In this document: one piece after another, positions 1 to 8,529 of the stretch
Numbering within the stretch: position 1 is the first letter of the stretch
How the letters are laid out: every line of letters starts with the position of its first letter
Assembly: GCF_000340375.1 (NCBI RefSeq)
Contig: NZ_KB446648.1
Coordinates: 105,284-169,283, forward strand
Reading direction: 5' to 3'
Source: Eggerthia catenaformis OT 569 = DSM 20559
GTDB lineage: Bacteria > Bacillota_I > Bacilli_A > Erysipelotrichales > Coprobacillaceae
DNA length: 64,000 nt
Notes under the pieces: generated by a model
Told to the model about the DNA's origin: nothing
The model's database searches: none
The model's input: the letters and a program-made list of their open reading frames with translations, nothing else
Position numbers and translations under genes: made by a program

Positions 1-38
1 GAAAGTAATAGAGTCTAACGGAGAGGACTTGGATTAAT

Positions 39-86
39 AAAAGAAGATTGCATCTACTTAAACTTTTGTAGTATGCAATCTTCTTT
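39..86 (-). terminator. Hairpin terminator of the helicase gene
   Basis: Fourteen-base arms (AAAGAAGATTGCAT and its complement) enclose a 19-base loop that itself pairs CTAC with GTAG. On the minus strand the stem is followed by a T-rich run. The loop contains the stop codon of the helicase gene. Confidence 0.75.
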
Positions 87-2720
87 ATTTTCTTTGTTAA
101 GCCTTTGAAGGTTATTTCCATATGAATAACTTCTGGCTTTTAAAAGAATTTTTCGTCCTTTTATATTTCTTGTATATACTAGGGATACGGGTCCAAGATG
201 TCTTTTGAGATGATTTAAGAATAATTCAGCATCTTGCTTATTTTTTTCAAAAATTGACGGAACAACAAAATATCTGAAAGCACCTTTTTTATAGTAAAGA
301 AGATATCTTTGATTTTCTATAGGACCTAAAAATTCATCAATACATTTCGCAAATAATTCTTTTTCTCTTAAAGAACCTTGTTTTAAATAGATACTCTGAT
401 AGATACGATCCTGTTCAGTAACAATTCTTGAAATAGTAGTAATTTCCTGTTTTTCTTTTAAAGCATCATAAATAGCCTGTCCAATTGATTTTATATAATG
501 TCCCGGAGAAAGTCTTAAATAGATTCTGATAGTAAAAAATCCAAGAAGACATATATTTAATAATAAAGCTCCAATTATAATTAATTGATTAAGATTGTTT
601 CTAAGAAAAGAAAAGTGAATTATATTAATAAGTACATTAATTATTATTAGAAAAGTATTAATAATGATACCGGCAATTAAATCAGTAAAATAAGTTTTTG
701 TTTTAATGCTTTCCTTCTCTTTTTGAAATTCAATAACTGTTTCATCGTGAGATATTAAAGCCTGTTTCCATTTTTTCTTAAGTTCTAATCTTTCTTTGGA
801 TAAAGAAAGCATTAATTTATTTGTTTTGTCAATATTTTTTGGGGTTAAAGGCTGAAAGATAGATAACCTTGAAATACCATTTTCAATAGTTAATCCATCA
901 TAGCTGACTCCTAAAAATGCTTTAAATTTACGCTGTAATAAAGCATAGTCTTCATGGGAAGGAGAATTATGAATACCTAACAGTTCTAATTTCTTAGATT
1001 CATCAGCATTATCAACACAGACAAGATGCCAGATATTTGCGGTTTTATCCGGATCTTTAGAATAAGTACGAATAGCACGTCCTCGCATTTGATTACCTAA
1101 AACATAAGAACCAACAAAACTGACCATGATTAATGAATTAATACAAGGGGAATCATAGCCTTCACCAAGCAATGATTTAGTACCAACCATTATTTGAAAA
1201 TAACCTTCTTCAAATAATTGAGTAATTAATGAAACAATTTCACTATTCTTTGAATTAACAGTTATCTGATAATAACTCTCATAGAATAGTGAAATATGAT
1301 AGCTCTTATCATTAATTAATTCTTTAAATCTGTTAATACTATTACCCGGAATAACGGTTAAGCTTCCACAAAGAATAGCTAATTGACAATGTTTATCTAA
1401 TGTTCTTCTTAATGTTTCAAAAATAGGAATAACCCCAATATCATTAAAGGCTTCTTTAGTACCAATATAATTTATATATTCTTTTTTTATATAGTCAGTA
1501 AGTATCAGCATACGTAAAGAATCTTGTCTGCTTGAATATTCACTTTGACAAATCTTAGTAATATTAGGAAGTTTACTCATACTTGTACTAAGTAAGGATA
1601 ATATATGATCATCTTGTGAAAGAACAATTTTTCTTTTGTTGATGAGATGATGCTTTTTTAAGAAAATAATCAAAGAATTTCTATAACTCTCTTCACATTG
1701 ATAAGATTTTGGATCATCAAATAAAAATGATTGGAGAAGCTTTTCCATGAATGGAATAGTCATAGGAGGAAAAGATTTAATAGAAAGAAGTTTTTTCCAT
1801 CTTTTATCAAAAGAAATATGATGAGAATTCAGATAAATAAGTAAAGAAGAAAGATACATCGGATCCGATAACATACTTTCATAATAATGCTCATAATCAT
1901 TAATACCTCTATGATTAGAAACAATCTCTGTCAGAATCGGTTCATTCATTAAAAAACTAAAGATATCTAGTATTTTTTTACAATGCTCTTTAATCATTTT
2001 CTTTTCTTCTTTTGTCGGATAGCTAAAAAGAACATAGTCTTGATGAGGACAAAGATTTCCTTCCTTAACAAGTTCAGGAATACTAATTTCCTGATCGACT
2101 TCACCACACATATTTGTATACTTTATCCATTCACCTTCGATAGAATCATAAGGAGGAGTAGCCGTTAAAGAAATAATAGTAAGATTTTCTTTTCCAAGAC
2201 TATTCATAAAGCTTTCCAGTGCTTTCCACCATTCTTTATGAAGATGATGACATTCATCCAGACAGATTACTTCAATATGGTGTTCTTTAATGTTTTGGAT
2301 AAGATCAAAATGACTGTAATCAACGGTTTCTTCTTCTGAAGTATCATCAGTATTATTATCATCTTTTTCTGTTCCTTTAAAATGTGTCATAGCACTAAAA
2401 AGTGTCTGATAAGTAATAGAAGTTATATCACCGCAGTCTATTAATGAAGAGGATAAAGAAATACCATCATTAATTAAGAAGGCATCTTTTACTCTTTGAA
2501 TCCATTGATCTCGAATCACAATACGTGGTGAAACAATTAAAGCTCGTTTACCGAGTCGTCTAATAAGTTCTATGCCCAGTGTTGTTTTACCGGATCCCGG
2601 AGCAGCGACTATATGTATTTTATTATCTTTTAAATATTCATTAGAATAATCAAGTATTCTTCTCTGATATGGTCTGAATGTTCCTTTAAAATTTAGAAAT
2701 CCATCATAAATATTATTCAT
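54..2720 (-). CDS. SF2 DEAD/DEAH-type helicase with internal membrane segments
   Basis: This 888-residue protein has the superfamily 2 helicase core seen in type III restriction Res subunits and other DNA translocases. Visible motifs are the Walker A APGSGKTT at residues 40-47, motif II DECH at 155-158, motif III SLTATPP at 184-190 and motif VI QMRGRAIR at 544-551. About 300 residues of unknown sequence separate the two RecA lobes. After the helicase core, residues about 680-703 and 711-733 form two strongly hydrophobic segments, followed by a roughly 150-residue soluble tail. No methylase or nuclease partner lies beside it; the upstream neighbour is a MATE exporter. Nucleic-acid-dependent ATPase activity is well supported by family. 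A membrane-anchored location is inferred from hydrophobicity, and the biological role is unknown. A stand-alone defence role is possible but unproven. Confidence 0.85.
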   Translation of the reverse strand: MNNIYDGFLNFKGTFRPYQRRILDYSNEYLKDNKIHIVAAPGSGKTTLGIELIRRLGKRALIVSPRIVIRDQWIQRVKDAFLINDGISLSSSLIDCGDITSITYQTLFSAMTHFKGTEKDDNNTDDTSEEETVDYSHFDLIQNIKEHHIEVICLDECHHLHKEWWKALESFMNSLGKENLTIISLTATPPYDSIEGEWIKYTNMCGEVDQEISIPELVKEGNLCPHQDYVLFSYPTKEEKKMIKEHCKKILDIFSFLMNEPILTEIVSNHRGINDYEHYYESMLSDPMYLSSLLIYLNSHHISFDKRWKKLLSIKSFPPMTIPFMEKLLQSFLFDDPKSYQCEESYRNSLIIFLKKHHLINKRKIVLSQDDHILSLLSTSMSKLPNITKICQSEYSSRQDSLRMLILTDYIKKEYINYIGTKEAFNDIGVIPIFETLRRTLDKHCQLAILCGSLTVIPGNSINRFKELINDKSYHISLFYESYYQITVNSKNSEIVSLITQLFEEGYFQIMVGTKSLLGEGYDSPCINSLIMVSFVGSYVLGNQMRGRAIRTYSKDPDKTANIWHLVCVDNADESKKLELLGIHNSPSHEDYALLQRKFKAFLGVSYDGLTIENGISRLSIFQPLTPKNIDKTNKLMLSLSKERLELKKKWKQALISHDETVIEFQKEKESIKTKTYFTDLIAGIIINTFLIIINVLINIIHFSFLRNNLNQLIIIGALLLNICLLGFFTIRIYLRLSPGHYIKSIGQAIYDALKEKQEITTISRIVTEQDRIYQSIYLKQGSLREKELFAKCIDEFLGPIENQRYLLYYKKGAFRYFVVPSIFEKNKQDAELFLNHLKRHLGPVSLVYTRNIKGRKILLKARSYSYGNNLQRLNKENKEDCILQKFK

Positions 2721-2773
2721 TATATACCTCTTTTTATTAGATTATTATAGTGTAAAAAATAAATATAACAATA

Positions 2774-2796
2774 AAAACTGACTTATTAGCCAGTTT
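2774..2796 (-). terminator. Weak hairpin terminator after the MATE gene
   Basis: On the minus strand, AAACTGGC and GTCAGTTT arms with a short loop are followed by a T-rich run. The stem overlaps the MATE stop codon. Confidence 0.5.
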
Positions 2797-4132
2797 AATC
2801 TCTAGAAATCCAATTTGCTTTCTTTGCATAAATAACCAGTATAACTGTACATATTGCCCAGGTAATAGGCCATCCCGCATAAACGGCGGCTAATGAACTG
2901 TTAAACTTTGTAAAGACAAACAAATAAATTTGTCTTAGTATAACGTAGCATAGTACTAATATATACATAGGCACTTTTGACAAGCCTACACCTCTTAAAG
3001 CACCGGCAATTGTATTAGAAATAGGTAAGACAATATAGCCTGCCATAAAGACTTGAATCATAAGATATCCTGACTGAATAACCTGCTTATCATCAGTAAA
3101 TAAGCCAAGCAGAAATTTTCCTTGTGTTAATAATACAACAATGCCTATTCCTGTAATAAAAAGCCCCATACCAAGAGTTACATATAAGCCTTTCTTTACA
3201 CGATCATATTGTTTAGCACCATAATTTTGCCCGACAAAAGTAGTAATAGCTAAAGCAAAGCTTTGAATAGGAAGCTGTAAGAATCCATCAAGCTTAACTG
3301 TTGTAGCATAGCCGGCTACCGCTGTTGCTCCAAATGAACTGATATAGGACTGTACAACAACATTTGAGAAGGAGACGATAGAATTCTGTAAAGCGGCGGG
3401 AATACCTATTGCAATAATTTTCTTAAGAAGATGATAATCTAAATGAAGTTGTTTAATACAAACAGCATAATCTTCTTTGGTCGTAAGAAGTTTTATCATG
3501 ACCAGTATGGCAGAAACTCCCTGAGCGATAACAGTAGCAATACCTACTCCGGATACTCCCATATGGCAGTAAAGCACAAAAAAGAAGTCTAAAACAATAT
3601 TAACCAGACTGGAGATAATCAGATAGATAAGAGGGTTCTTAGAATCACCGATAGCCCTTAAAATACCTGATCCCATATTATAAAATAAGGTAAAAGTCAT
3701 TCCGCTAAAGAAGATTTGAAGATAAGCGGTTGCAAGGGGAAGAACTTCTTTAGGAGAACCTATCATAATGAGAATAGGCTTTGAAATGAAGATGCCGATT
3801 ACTGTGAAGAAGATACTTAATAAGAAAGTTAGTATTATTGAGGTATGAATCGTTTTCTTCATTTTATGAATCATATGTGCTCCATAGAACTGTGAAATCA
3901 CTACTCCTGCTCCGGTTGCCAGCCCCATGAAAAAACCTACCAGCATATTAATAATAGGCGTAGATTGTCCGACAGCCGCTAGTGCATTCGCATTAACATA
4001 ATTTCCAACAACATAGGAATCTACAGTGTTATATAATTGTTGAAATAAATTACCTGCCAGCAGCGGTAAAGAAAAAATCAAAATAGATTTCCAGATACTG
4101 CCGGTCATTAAATTAGTTTTATTTGTATCCAT
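2795..4132 (-). CDS. MATE family multidrug/Na+ antiporter
   Basis: A polytopic membrane protein of about 445 residues with roughly twelve hydrophobic segments in two homologous halves, typical of MATE (MatE) exporters in length and layout. The amino end contains the family-like run PLLAGNLFQQLYNTVDSYVVG. It probably exports cationic drugs or metabolites in exchange for Na+ or H+; the substrate cannot be told. A TTG at 4150 would add six residues, but the ATG at 4132 gives the usual short MATE leader and has GGAG 13 bases upstream, so I chose it. The gene is transcribed away from the sugar operon, with the divergent promoter region in between. Confidence 0.9.
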   Translation of the reverse strand: MDTNKTNLMTGSIWKSILIFSLPLLAGNLFQQLYNTVDSYVVGNYVNANALAAVGQSTPIINMLVGFFMGLATGAGVVISQFYGAHMIHKMKKTIHTSIILTFLLSIFFTVIGIFISKPILIMIGSPKEVLPLATAYLQIFFSGMTFTLFYNMGSGILRAIGDSKNPLIYLIISSLVNIVLDFFFVLYCHMGVSGVGIATVIAQGVSAILVMIKLLTTKEDYAVCIKQLHLDYHLLKKIIAIGIPAALQNSIVSFSNVVVQSYISSFGATAVAGYATTVKLDGFLQLPIQSFALAITTFVGQNYGAKQYDRVKKGLYVTLGMGLFITGIGIVVLLTQGKFLLGLFTDDKQVIQSGYLMIQVFMAGYIVLPISNTIAGALRGVGLSKVPMYILVLCYVILRQIYLFVFTKFNSSLAAVYAGWPITWAICTVILVIYAKKANWISRD

Positions 4133-4221
4133 ATCTATAAGATACTCCAATTCAATATCTATTAAAAGTGTTTTCTAAATATGAAAAAAAGAAATATTTC
4201 TATGTGTATTTAAAAAAATAA

Positions 4222-4235
4222 TGAAACCGATACCA
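4222..4235. promoter_or_regulatory. Upstream LacI/CcpA-type operator
   Basis: TGAAACCGATACCA matches the cre consensus TGWAANCGNTNWCA at 13 of 14 positions and lies just upstream of the -35 box at 4243. It shares the core AACCG with the second site at 4283, so it may bind the local LacI-family repressor, CcpA, or both. Confidence 0.6.
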
Positions 4236-4242
4236 TTTTTTG

Positions 4243-4271
4243 TTGACATTAATAGTATGGAATAGTAATAT
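4243..4271 (+). promoter_or_regulatory. Sigma-A promoter of the sugar operon
   Basis: A consensus -35 TTGACA (4243-4248), a 17-base spacer and a -10 TAATAT (4266-4271) form the strongest promoter seen in the window. It is flanked by two operator-like sequences, as expected for a repressible sugar operon. Confidence 0.85.
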
Positions 4272-4282
4272 AAAAATGAAAA

Positions 4283-4294
4283 GGAACCGTTTCC
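4283..4294. promoter_or_regulatory. Downstream LacI-type operator
   Basis: GGAACCGTTTCC is a near-perfect 12-base dyad with the central CG typical of LacI-family operators. It sits between the -10 box and the first ribosome binding site, where repressor binding would block transcription. The likely ligand is the repressor encoded at 10569-11579. Confidence 0.65.
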
Positions 4295-4310
4295 ATTTAG
4301 GAGAAAAAAT

Positions 4311-4832
4311 ATGATGAAGTTTGATAAAAAGATATTTAAAAAACACTATGGGAGTTTATATTTCAAAGGGATGTATTGGGGATTTGGAATAGCTCTTTTA
4401 TTTTTACAGTTAATTTATTATCCTTCATTATTTGGATGGGCAGTAGCACAAAGTTATATCGGTGTATTGGCTGTTTGTATGACATTATTATTAATTAGTA
4501 TCGGAGTATCAGGCTTTCTTTATTTTGATAGAAAAAGATTAGCTAAAAATCAGCAGCAATGGATTGATCAGAATTGTATCTTTTATCGTTTAGAAAAAAG
4601 AAAGATGCTGACATTAAAGTCAGCAGAACCGCATATATTAACTTATCAGGTTCAAAGTATTAAGGAATTAAAGATTGAGAATGCCTATCTGACTATTTTA
4701 GGTAAGATACATTTAACTGATGAATCAGATGATGTTAAGATACATTATTATATTAATCAGGTACGTATACCAAGATGTTTTACAAATGAAGAAAAGATCA
4801 TTCGTTTGTCAGCAAATAAAAAGAGGAAATAG
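4311..4832 (+). CDS. Small two-helix membrane protein opening the sugar operon
   Basis: This 173-residue protein is not recognised. Two hydrophobic segments (about residues 20-40 and 47-70) are followed by a basic soluble domain of about 100 residues that looks beta-rich, resembling a bacterial PH-like domain in layout only. The start has a good AGGAG site at 4299-4303. It is the first gene after the operator-flanked promoter and ends ten bases before the fructokinase start, so it is almost certainly co-transcribed with the sugar genes. A role in sensing, or in anchoring the PTS transporter, is speculation. Confidence 0.75.
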   Translation: MMKFDKKIFKKHYGSLYFKGMYWGFGIALLFLQLIYYPSLFGWAVAQSYIGVLAVCMTLLLISIGVSGFLYFDRKRLAKNQQQWIDQNCIFYRLEKRKMLTLKSAEPHILTYQVQSIKELKIENAYLTILGKIHLTDESDDVKIHYYINQVRIPRCFTNEEKIIRLSANKKRK

Positions 4833-4842
4833 GAGGATTATA

Positions 4843-5817
4843 ATGGAAAAGAAATATGATGTAACAGCTTTAGGGGAACTGCTGATTGATTTTACACAAA
4901 GTGGCATATCTGAGCAAGGTAATCCTTTATTAGAAGCGAATCCGGGGGGAGCTGTCTGTAATGTATTGTCGATGCTTACAAAATTGGATAAGAAAACGGC
5001 TTTTATTGGAAAAGTAGGTAATGACGGTTTTGGTCATCAGCTTGAAAAAGCAATCAAAGAGCAAGGTATTGAGACAAAAGGATTAAAATTTGATGATCAA
5101 ATTCATACAACTTTAGCTATTGTAACAAAAACTGAAACAGGTGATCGAGATTTTTCTTTCTATCGTAATCCGGGGGCTGATATCTCTTTAACAGAAGAGG
5201 AAGTAGATGAAGACATTATTAAAAACAGTCGTATGTTTCATTTCGGATCGTTATCTTTAACTGATGAGCCGGTAAGAAGTGCTACTAAAAAGGCACTTAG
5301 GCTTGCCAAAGAGAATAATCTTTTAATTAGTTTTGATCCTAATCTAAGAGAACCGTTATGGGGCAATCTTGATGAAGCACATAAACAGATAGAATATGGC
5401 TTAAAGCAATGTGATATTTTAAAAATATCTGATAATGAGATTATCTGGTTTACAGGAAAAGATGATTTTGATGAAGGCGTTAAGTATTTAAGAGAACATT
5501 ATCCTCAGATTAAACTCTTATGCTTATCAATGGGCAGTGATGGCAGCAGAGCCTATTATAAAGATTTCAAAGTTGAACATCATGCTTTCTTGCATGATGG
5601 TCCTATTGAAACAACCGGTTGTGGTGATACATTCTGCGGTTCAATAATTAATACTGTATTAGAGAAGGGCATTGATAACCTTGATGAAGAAAGCTTAAAA
5701 GAAATGTTAAGGTTTGCGAATGGAGCAGCTTCTTTAGTGGCTATTAAAAAGGGTGCTTTAAGGGTTATGCCGGAAAAGCATAAAGTATTACGTTTTATTA
5801 ATAAGGGGATTAAATAA
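4843..5817 (+). CDS. scrK: PfkB-family fructokinase
   Basis: This 324-residue sugar kinase of the PfkB/ribokinase family phosphorylates a free hexose, most likely fructose to fructose-6-phosphate. The amino signature is seen at GGAVCNVLSML and VGNDGFG. The carboxyl signature TTGCGDTFCG carries the catalytic Asp; the usual GAGD is GCGD here. I start at the ATG at 4843 with AGGAGG eight bases upstream, not at an ATG 41 codons earlier inside the preceding gene. It overlaps the GH13 gene by one base (TAATG). Next to an amylosucrase-family enzyme and a PTS, its job is probably to capture the fructose released from sucrose. Fructose specificity rests on this context. Confidence 0.88.
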   Translation: MEKKYDVTALGELLIDFTQSGISEQGNPLLEANPGGAVCNVLSMLTKLDKKTAFIGKVGNDGFGHQLEKAIKEQGIETKGLKFDDQIHTTLAIVTKTETGDRDFSFYRNPGADISLTEEEVDEDIIKNSRMFHFGSLSLTDEPVRSATKKALRLAKENNLLISFDPNLREPLWGNLDEAHKQIEYGLKQCDILKISDNEIIWFTGKDDFDEGVKYLREHYPQIKLLCLSMGSDGSRAYYKDFKVEHHAFLHDGPIETTGCGDTFCGSIINTVLEKGIDNLDEESLKEMLRFANGAASLVAIKKGALRVMPEKHKVLRFINKGIK

Positions 5818-7679
5818 TGAGCATAAAATATGATAAAGTCTTTGAGAAACGCTTAAACAAACACTATGATGAACTGAAATGGCTTTATATAGAATTATTC
5901 CATGATGAAAATGCTTTTGATTATTTCTGTTCAATGCTTGCTAAGTATTATAATGACAGATCAGTCTTATTGAAGAAAATGGATAGGAAAAGAGAAAAGA
6001 ATCCTTCATGGTATCAGGGACATGAATTGTTGGGGATGCTGATGTATACAAATGCCTTTGCCGGAACATTGCAGGGAGTAAGAGACCATTTAGATTATAT
6101 TAAAGAATGCGGTGTTAACTATTTGCATCTGATGCCTATTATGGAGACTCCGATAGGAAGAAGTGATGGCGGCTATGCTGTTAGTGATTTTGGAAAGGTA
6201 CAGCCTGCACTTGGAACAATGAATGATTTGTTAGAACTTACGAATGACTGTCATAATAATGGAATCAGTGTATGTCTTGATTTTGTTATGAATCATACAA
6301 GTGAAGATCATGAATGGGCAAGACGTGCAAGAAATGGAGAAAAAGAGTATCAGGATCGTTATTTCTTTTATGATAGTTGGGATATTCCTAATGAATATGA
6401 AAAAACTGTACCTCAGGTTTTCCCACAGACAGCTCCCGGGAATTTCTCATGGAATGAAGAAACACATAAAATTGTCATGACAACATTCTATCCCTATCAG
6501 TGGGATTTAAATTATGCAAATCCGGTTGTTTTTAATGATATGACTGCTAATATGCTTAATTTATGTAACCATGGAATAGATATTATTAGATTAGATGCTG
6601 TTCCTTATATTTGGAAAGAGATAGGAACAACATGCCGAAATCTTCCTCAGGTTCATTCATTGGTAAGATTAATGAGAATGACAACTGAGATTGTATGTCC
6701 GGGAACATTATTATTAGGTGAGGTAGTTATGGATCCCAGTAAGGTTATTCCTTATTTTGGAACAGTAGAGAAACCTGAATGTCATATGCTTTATAATGTG
6801 ACAACAATGGCTAGTACATGGCATACGGTTGCAACTAGAGATGTCCATTTATTAAAGCATCAGTTAGAAACTGTCTTTGCTTTACCAAATCAGTATACAT
6901 TCCTCAATTATCTAAGATGTCATGATGATATTGGATGGGGATTAGAATATGATTTCTTAAAACAGTTTGGTATTGAAGAAGTATCTCATAAGAAATATTT
7001 AAATGATTATCTGACAGGAAGAGGATACAACAGTGATGCACGAGGAGAACTTTATAATGATGATCCACGTTTAGGAGATGCTAGACTTGTAGGCATGACT
7101 GCTTCATTAGTAGGAATAGAAGCGGCTGATTTTGAAAGAGATGAGAATAAGCTGGAGAGATCCATTCGCTATGATGTGATGCTTCATGCTTTCTTGTTTA
7201 CACAAAGCGGTATACCTGTACTTTATTCAGGGGATGAAATAGGACAGATTAATGACTGGAGCTATCATGATAATCCATTAAAATGGGATGACAGCAGATA
7301 TTTACATAGAGGAGATATGAACTGGGAACATGCTTCTTTAAGACATGATCTAAGTACTAGACAAGGCAAACTGTATAGTCAATTAACTCAGATTAGAAAA
7401 ATTCGTGAAAAATATGATGTTTTTGATAGTCACGGAGATACATGGGTTATTGAAACATATAATGATCATATTTTAGGCATTGGCAGATATTATAAGGGTC
7501 AGGTATTAATAGGATTGTTTAATTTTAGTGCAAATGATGAGACAGCATGGATCAATGAAGAAGGAAACTATATTGACTTATTAACCGGAGACTCTAGAGA
7601 AGCTAAAGCGGTGAATATTCCTGCCCAAGATTTTGTATGGCTATTCCATGAATATAAAGAAGGTACTGAAAGTGAATAA
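5817..7679 (+). CDS. Amylosucrase-like GH13 (subfamily 4) sucrose-cleaving enzyme
   Basis: This 620-residue alpha-retaining glycosidase is close in length and sequence to Neisseria amylosucrase (636 residues). Landmarks shared with amylosucrase include RSDGGYAVSDF, FVMNHTSEDHEWA, YQWDLNYANP and RCHDDIGW. The catalytic nucleophile is Asp260 (RLDAV), the acid/base Glu302 (GEVV) and the stabilising Asp370. The Asp117 and Arg494 pair corresponds to the salt bridge closing the -1 glucose pocket in amylosucrase. There is no signal peptide, so it acts in the cytoplasm. Family activities are glucan synthesis from sucrose or sucrose hydrolysis. In a PTS operon the incoming sugar should be phosphorylated, so the true substrate (sucrose, sucrose-6-phosphate or another disaccharide) is open. 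No GH32 gene is present. Confidence 0.88.
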   Translation: MSIKYDKVFEKRLNKHYDELKWLYIELFHDENAFDYFCSMLAKYYNDRSVLLKKMDRKREKNPSWYQGHELLGMLMYTNAFAGTLQGVRDHLDYIKECGVNYLHLMPIMETPIGRSDGGYAVSDFGKVQPALGTMNDLLELTNDCHNNGISVCLDFVMNHTSEDHEWARRARNGEKEYQDRYFFYDSWDIPNEYEKTVPQVFPQTAPGNFSWNEETHKIVMTTFYPYQWDLNYANPVVFNDMTANMLNLCNHGIDIIRLDAVPYIWKEIGTTCRNLPQVHSLVRLMRMTTEIVCPGTLLLGEVVMDPSKVIPYFGTVEKPECHMLYNVTTMASTWHTVATRDVHLLKHQLETVFALPNQYTFLNYLRCHDDIGWGLEYDFLKQFGIEEVSHKKYLNDYLTGRGYNSDARGELYNDDPRLGDARLVGMTASLVGIEAADFERDENKLERSIRYDVMLHAFLFTQSGIPVLYSGDEIGQINDWSYHDNPLKWDDSRYLHRGDMNWEHASLRHDLSTRQGKLYSQLTQIRKIREKYDVFDSHGDTWVIETYNDHILGIGRYYKGQVLIGLFNFSANDETAWINEEGNYIDLLTGDSREAKAVNIPAQDFVWLFHEYKEGTESE

Positions 7680-8529
7680 AAAACTTTTGTTTATAGATAT
7701 AGATGGAACATTGACACTGCCGGGAGAAAACATACCGCCTAAAAGTGCCTTAAAAGCTATTAAACAAGCACAGGAAAATGGACATAAAGTCTTTCTTTGT
7801 ACAGGTAGAAACTTTGGAATGCTGAAGCCATTATTAAAGTATGGCTTTGATGGAATTATTGGATGTGGAGGAGGTCTTATTCAGATAGGAGATAAGCTTA
7901 TTTATGATTATCCAATGACGAATCAGCAGAGAGATCTGATTATGGAAGTTCTCAAAAGGAATAGTGTATTTAGAACCATTGAATCAAAAGATATTACCTA
8001 TGGTGATGAAAATCTTGGTGAAATGCTTAAAGGTGTAGGTAAGGGCAATAGTGAAATAGAAAGATGGCGTAAAGCTTTAAGTAATGATTTGGGTATTCGC
8101 CCAATGCATGAATATGATGGAAGACCTATTTATAAGGTTGTGGTTATGTGTGAGAGAAGTGAACAGCTGAATGAAGCAAGAGAGTTACTGGAAAAAGATT
8201 TTGTTTTTGCGATTCAGGATGTAGCTGCTCACAACTGTCTTAATGGCGATATTATTAATAGAGCTTTTGATAAGGGACAGGCAATTCAAAGAGTTTGTAA
8301 ATACTTGAATATATCTATCTTGGATACGATAGGGTTTGGTGATTCTATGAATGATTTAGAGATGATCCGAACAGTCGGTATCAGCGTATGTATGGAAAAC
8401 GGCAGTCCTAAACTTAAAGAAATAAGTGATGTGATTGCTCCCGGAGTAGAAGAAGAGGGATTATATAAAGTATTTCAAAAATTAAAGTTAATAGAAGGAG
8501 AAGAGGGAAATGGCATTAAATTATCGTAA
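7672..8529 (+). CDS. HAD-IIB (Cof-type) sugar phosphatase
   Basis: A 285-residue haloacid-dehalogenase hydrolase with motif I DIDGTL near the amino end, motif II CTGRN, a Lys in DKGQAI and motif III GFGDSMNDLEM, the layout of Cof-type phosphatases with a C2 cap. The start is set at a GTG at 7672 with AAGG eight bases upstream. This overlaps the end of the GH13 gene by eight bases; an ATG 24 bases earlier is possible. It also overlaps the PTS gene by 20 bases, indicating translational coupling. Its place between a sucrose-cleaving enzyme and a PTS suggests it dephosphorylates a sugar phosphate of this pathway, possibly the imported phosphodisaccharide. The substrate is inferred. Confidence 0.87.
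   Translation: MNKKLLFIDIDGTLTLPGENIPPKSALKAIKQAQENGHKVFLCTGRNFGMLKPLLKYGFDGIIGCGGGLIQIGDKLIYDYPMTNQQRDLIMEVLKRNSVFRTIESKDITYGDENLGEMLKGVGKGNSEIERWRKALSNDLGIRPMHEYDGRPIYKVVVMCERSEQLNEARELLEKDFVFAIQDVAAHNCLNGDIINRAFDKGQAIQRVCKYLNISILDTIGFGDSMNDLEMIRTVGISVCMENGSPKLKEISDVIAPGVEEEGLYKVFQKLKLIEGEEGNGIKLS

Noticed and set aside
1983-2168. Plus-strand frame of 61 codons inside the helicase
   Set aside because: It lies wholly within the helicase gene on the other strand, has no ribosome site and a composition typical of a shadow frame.
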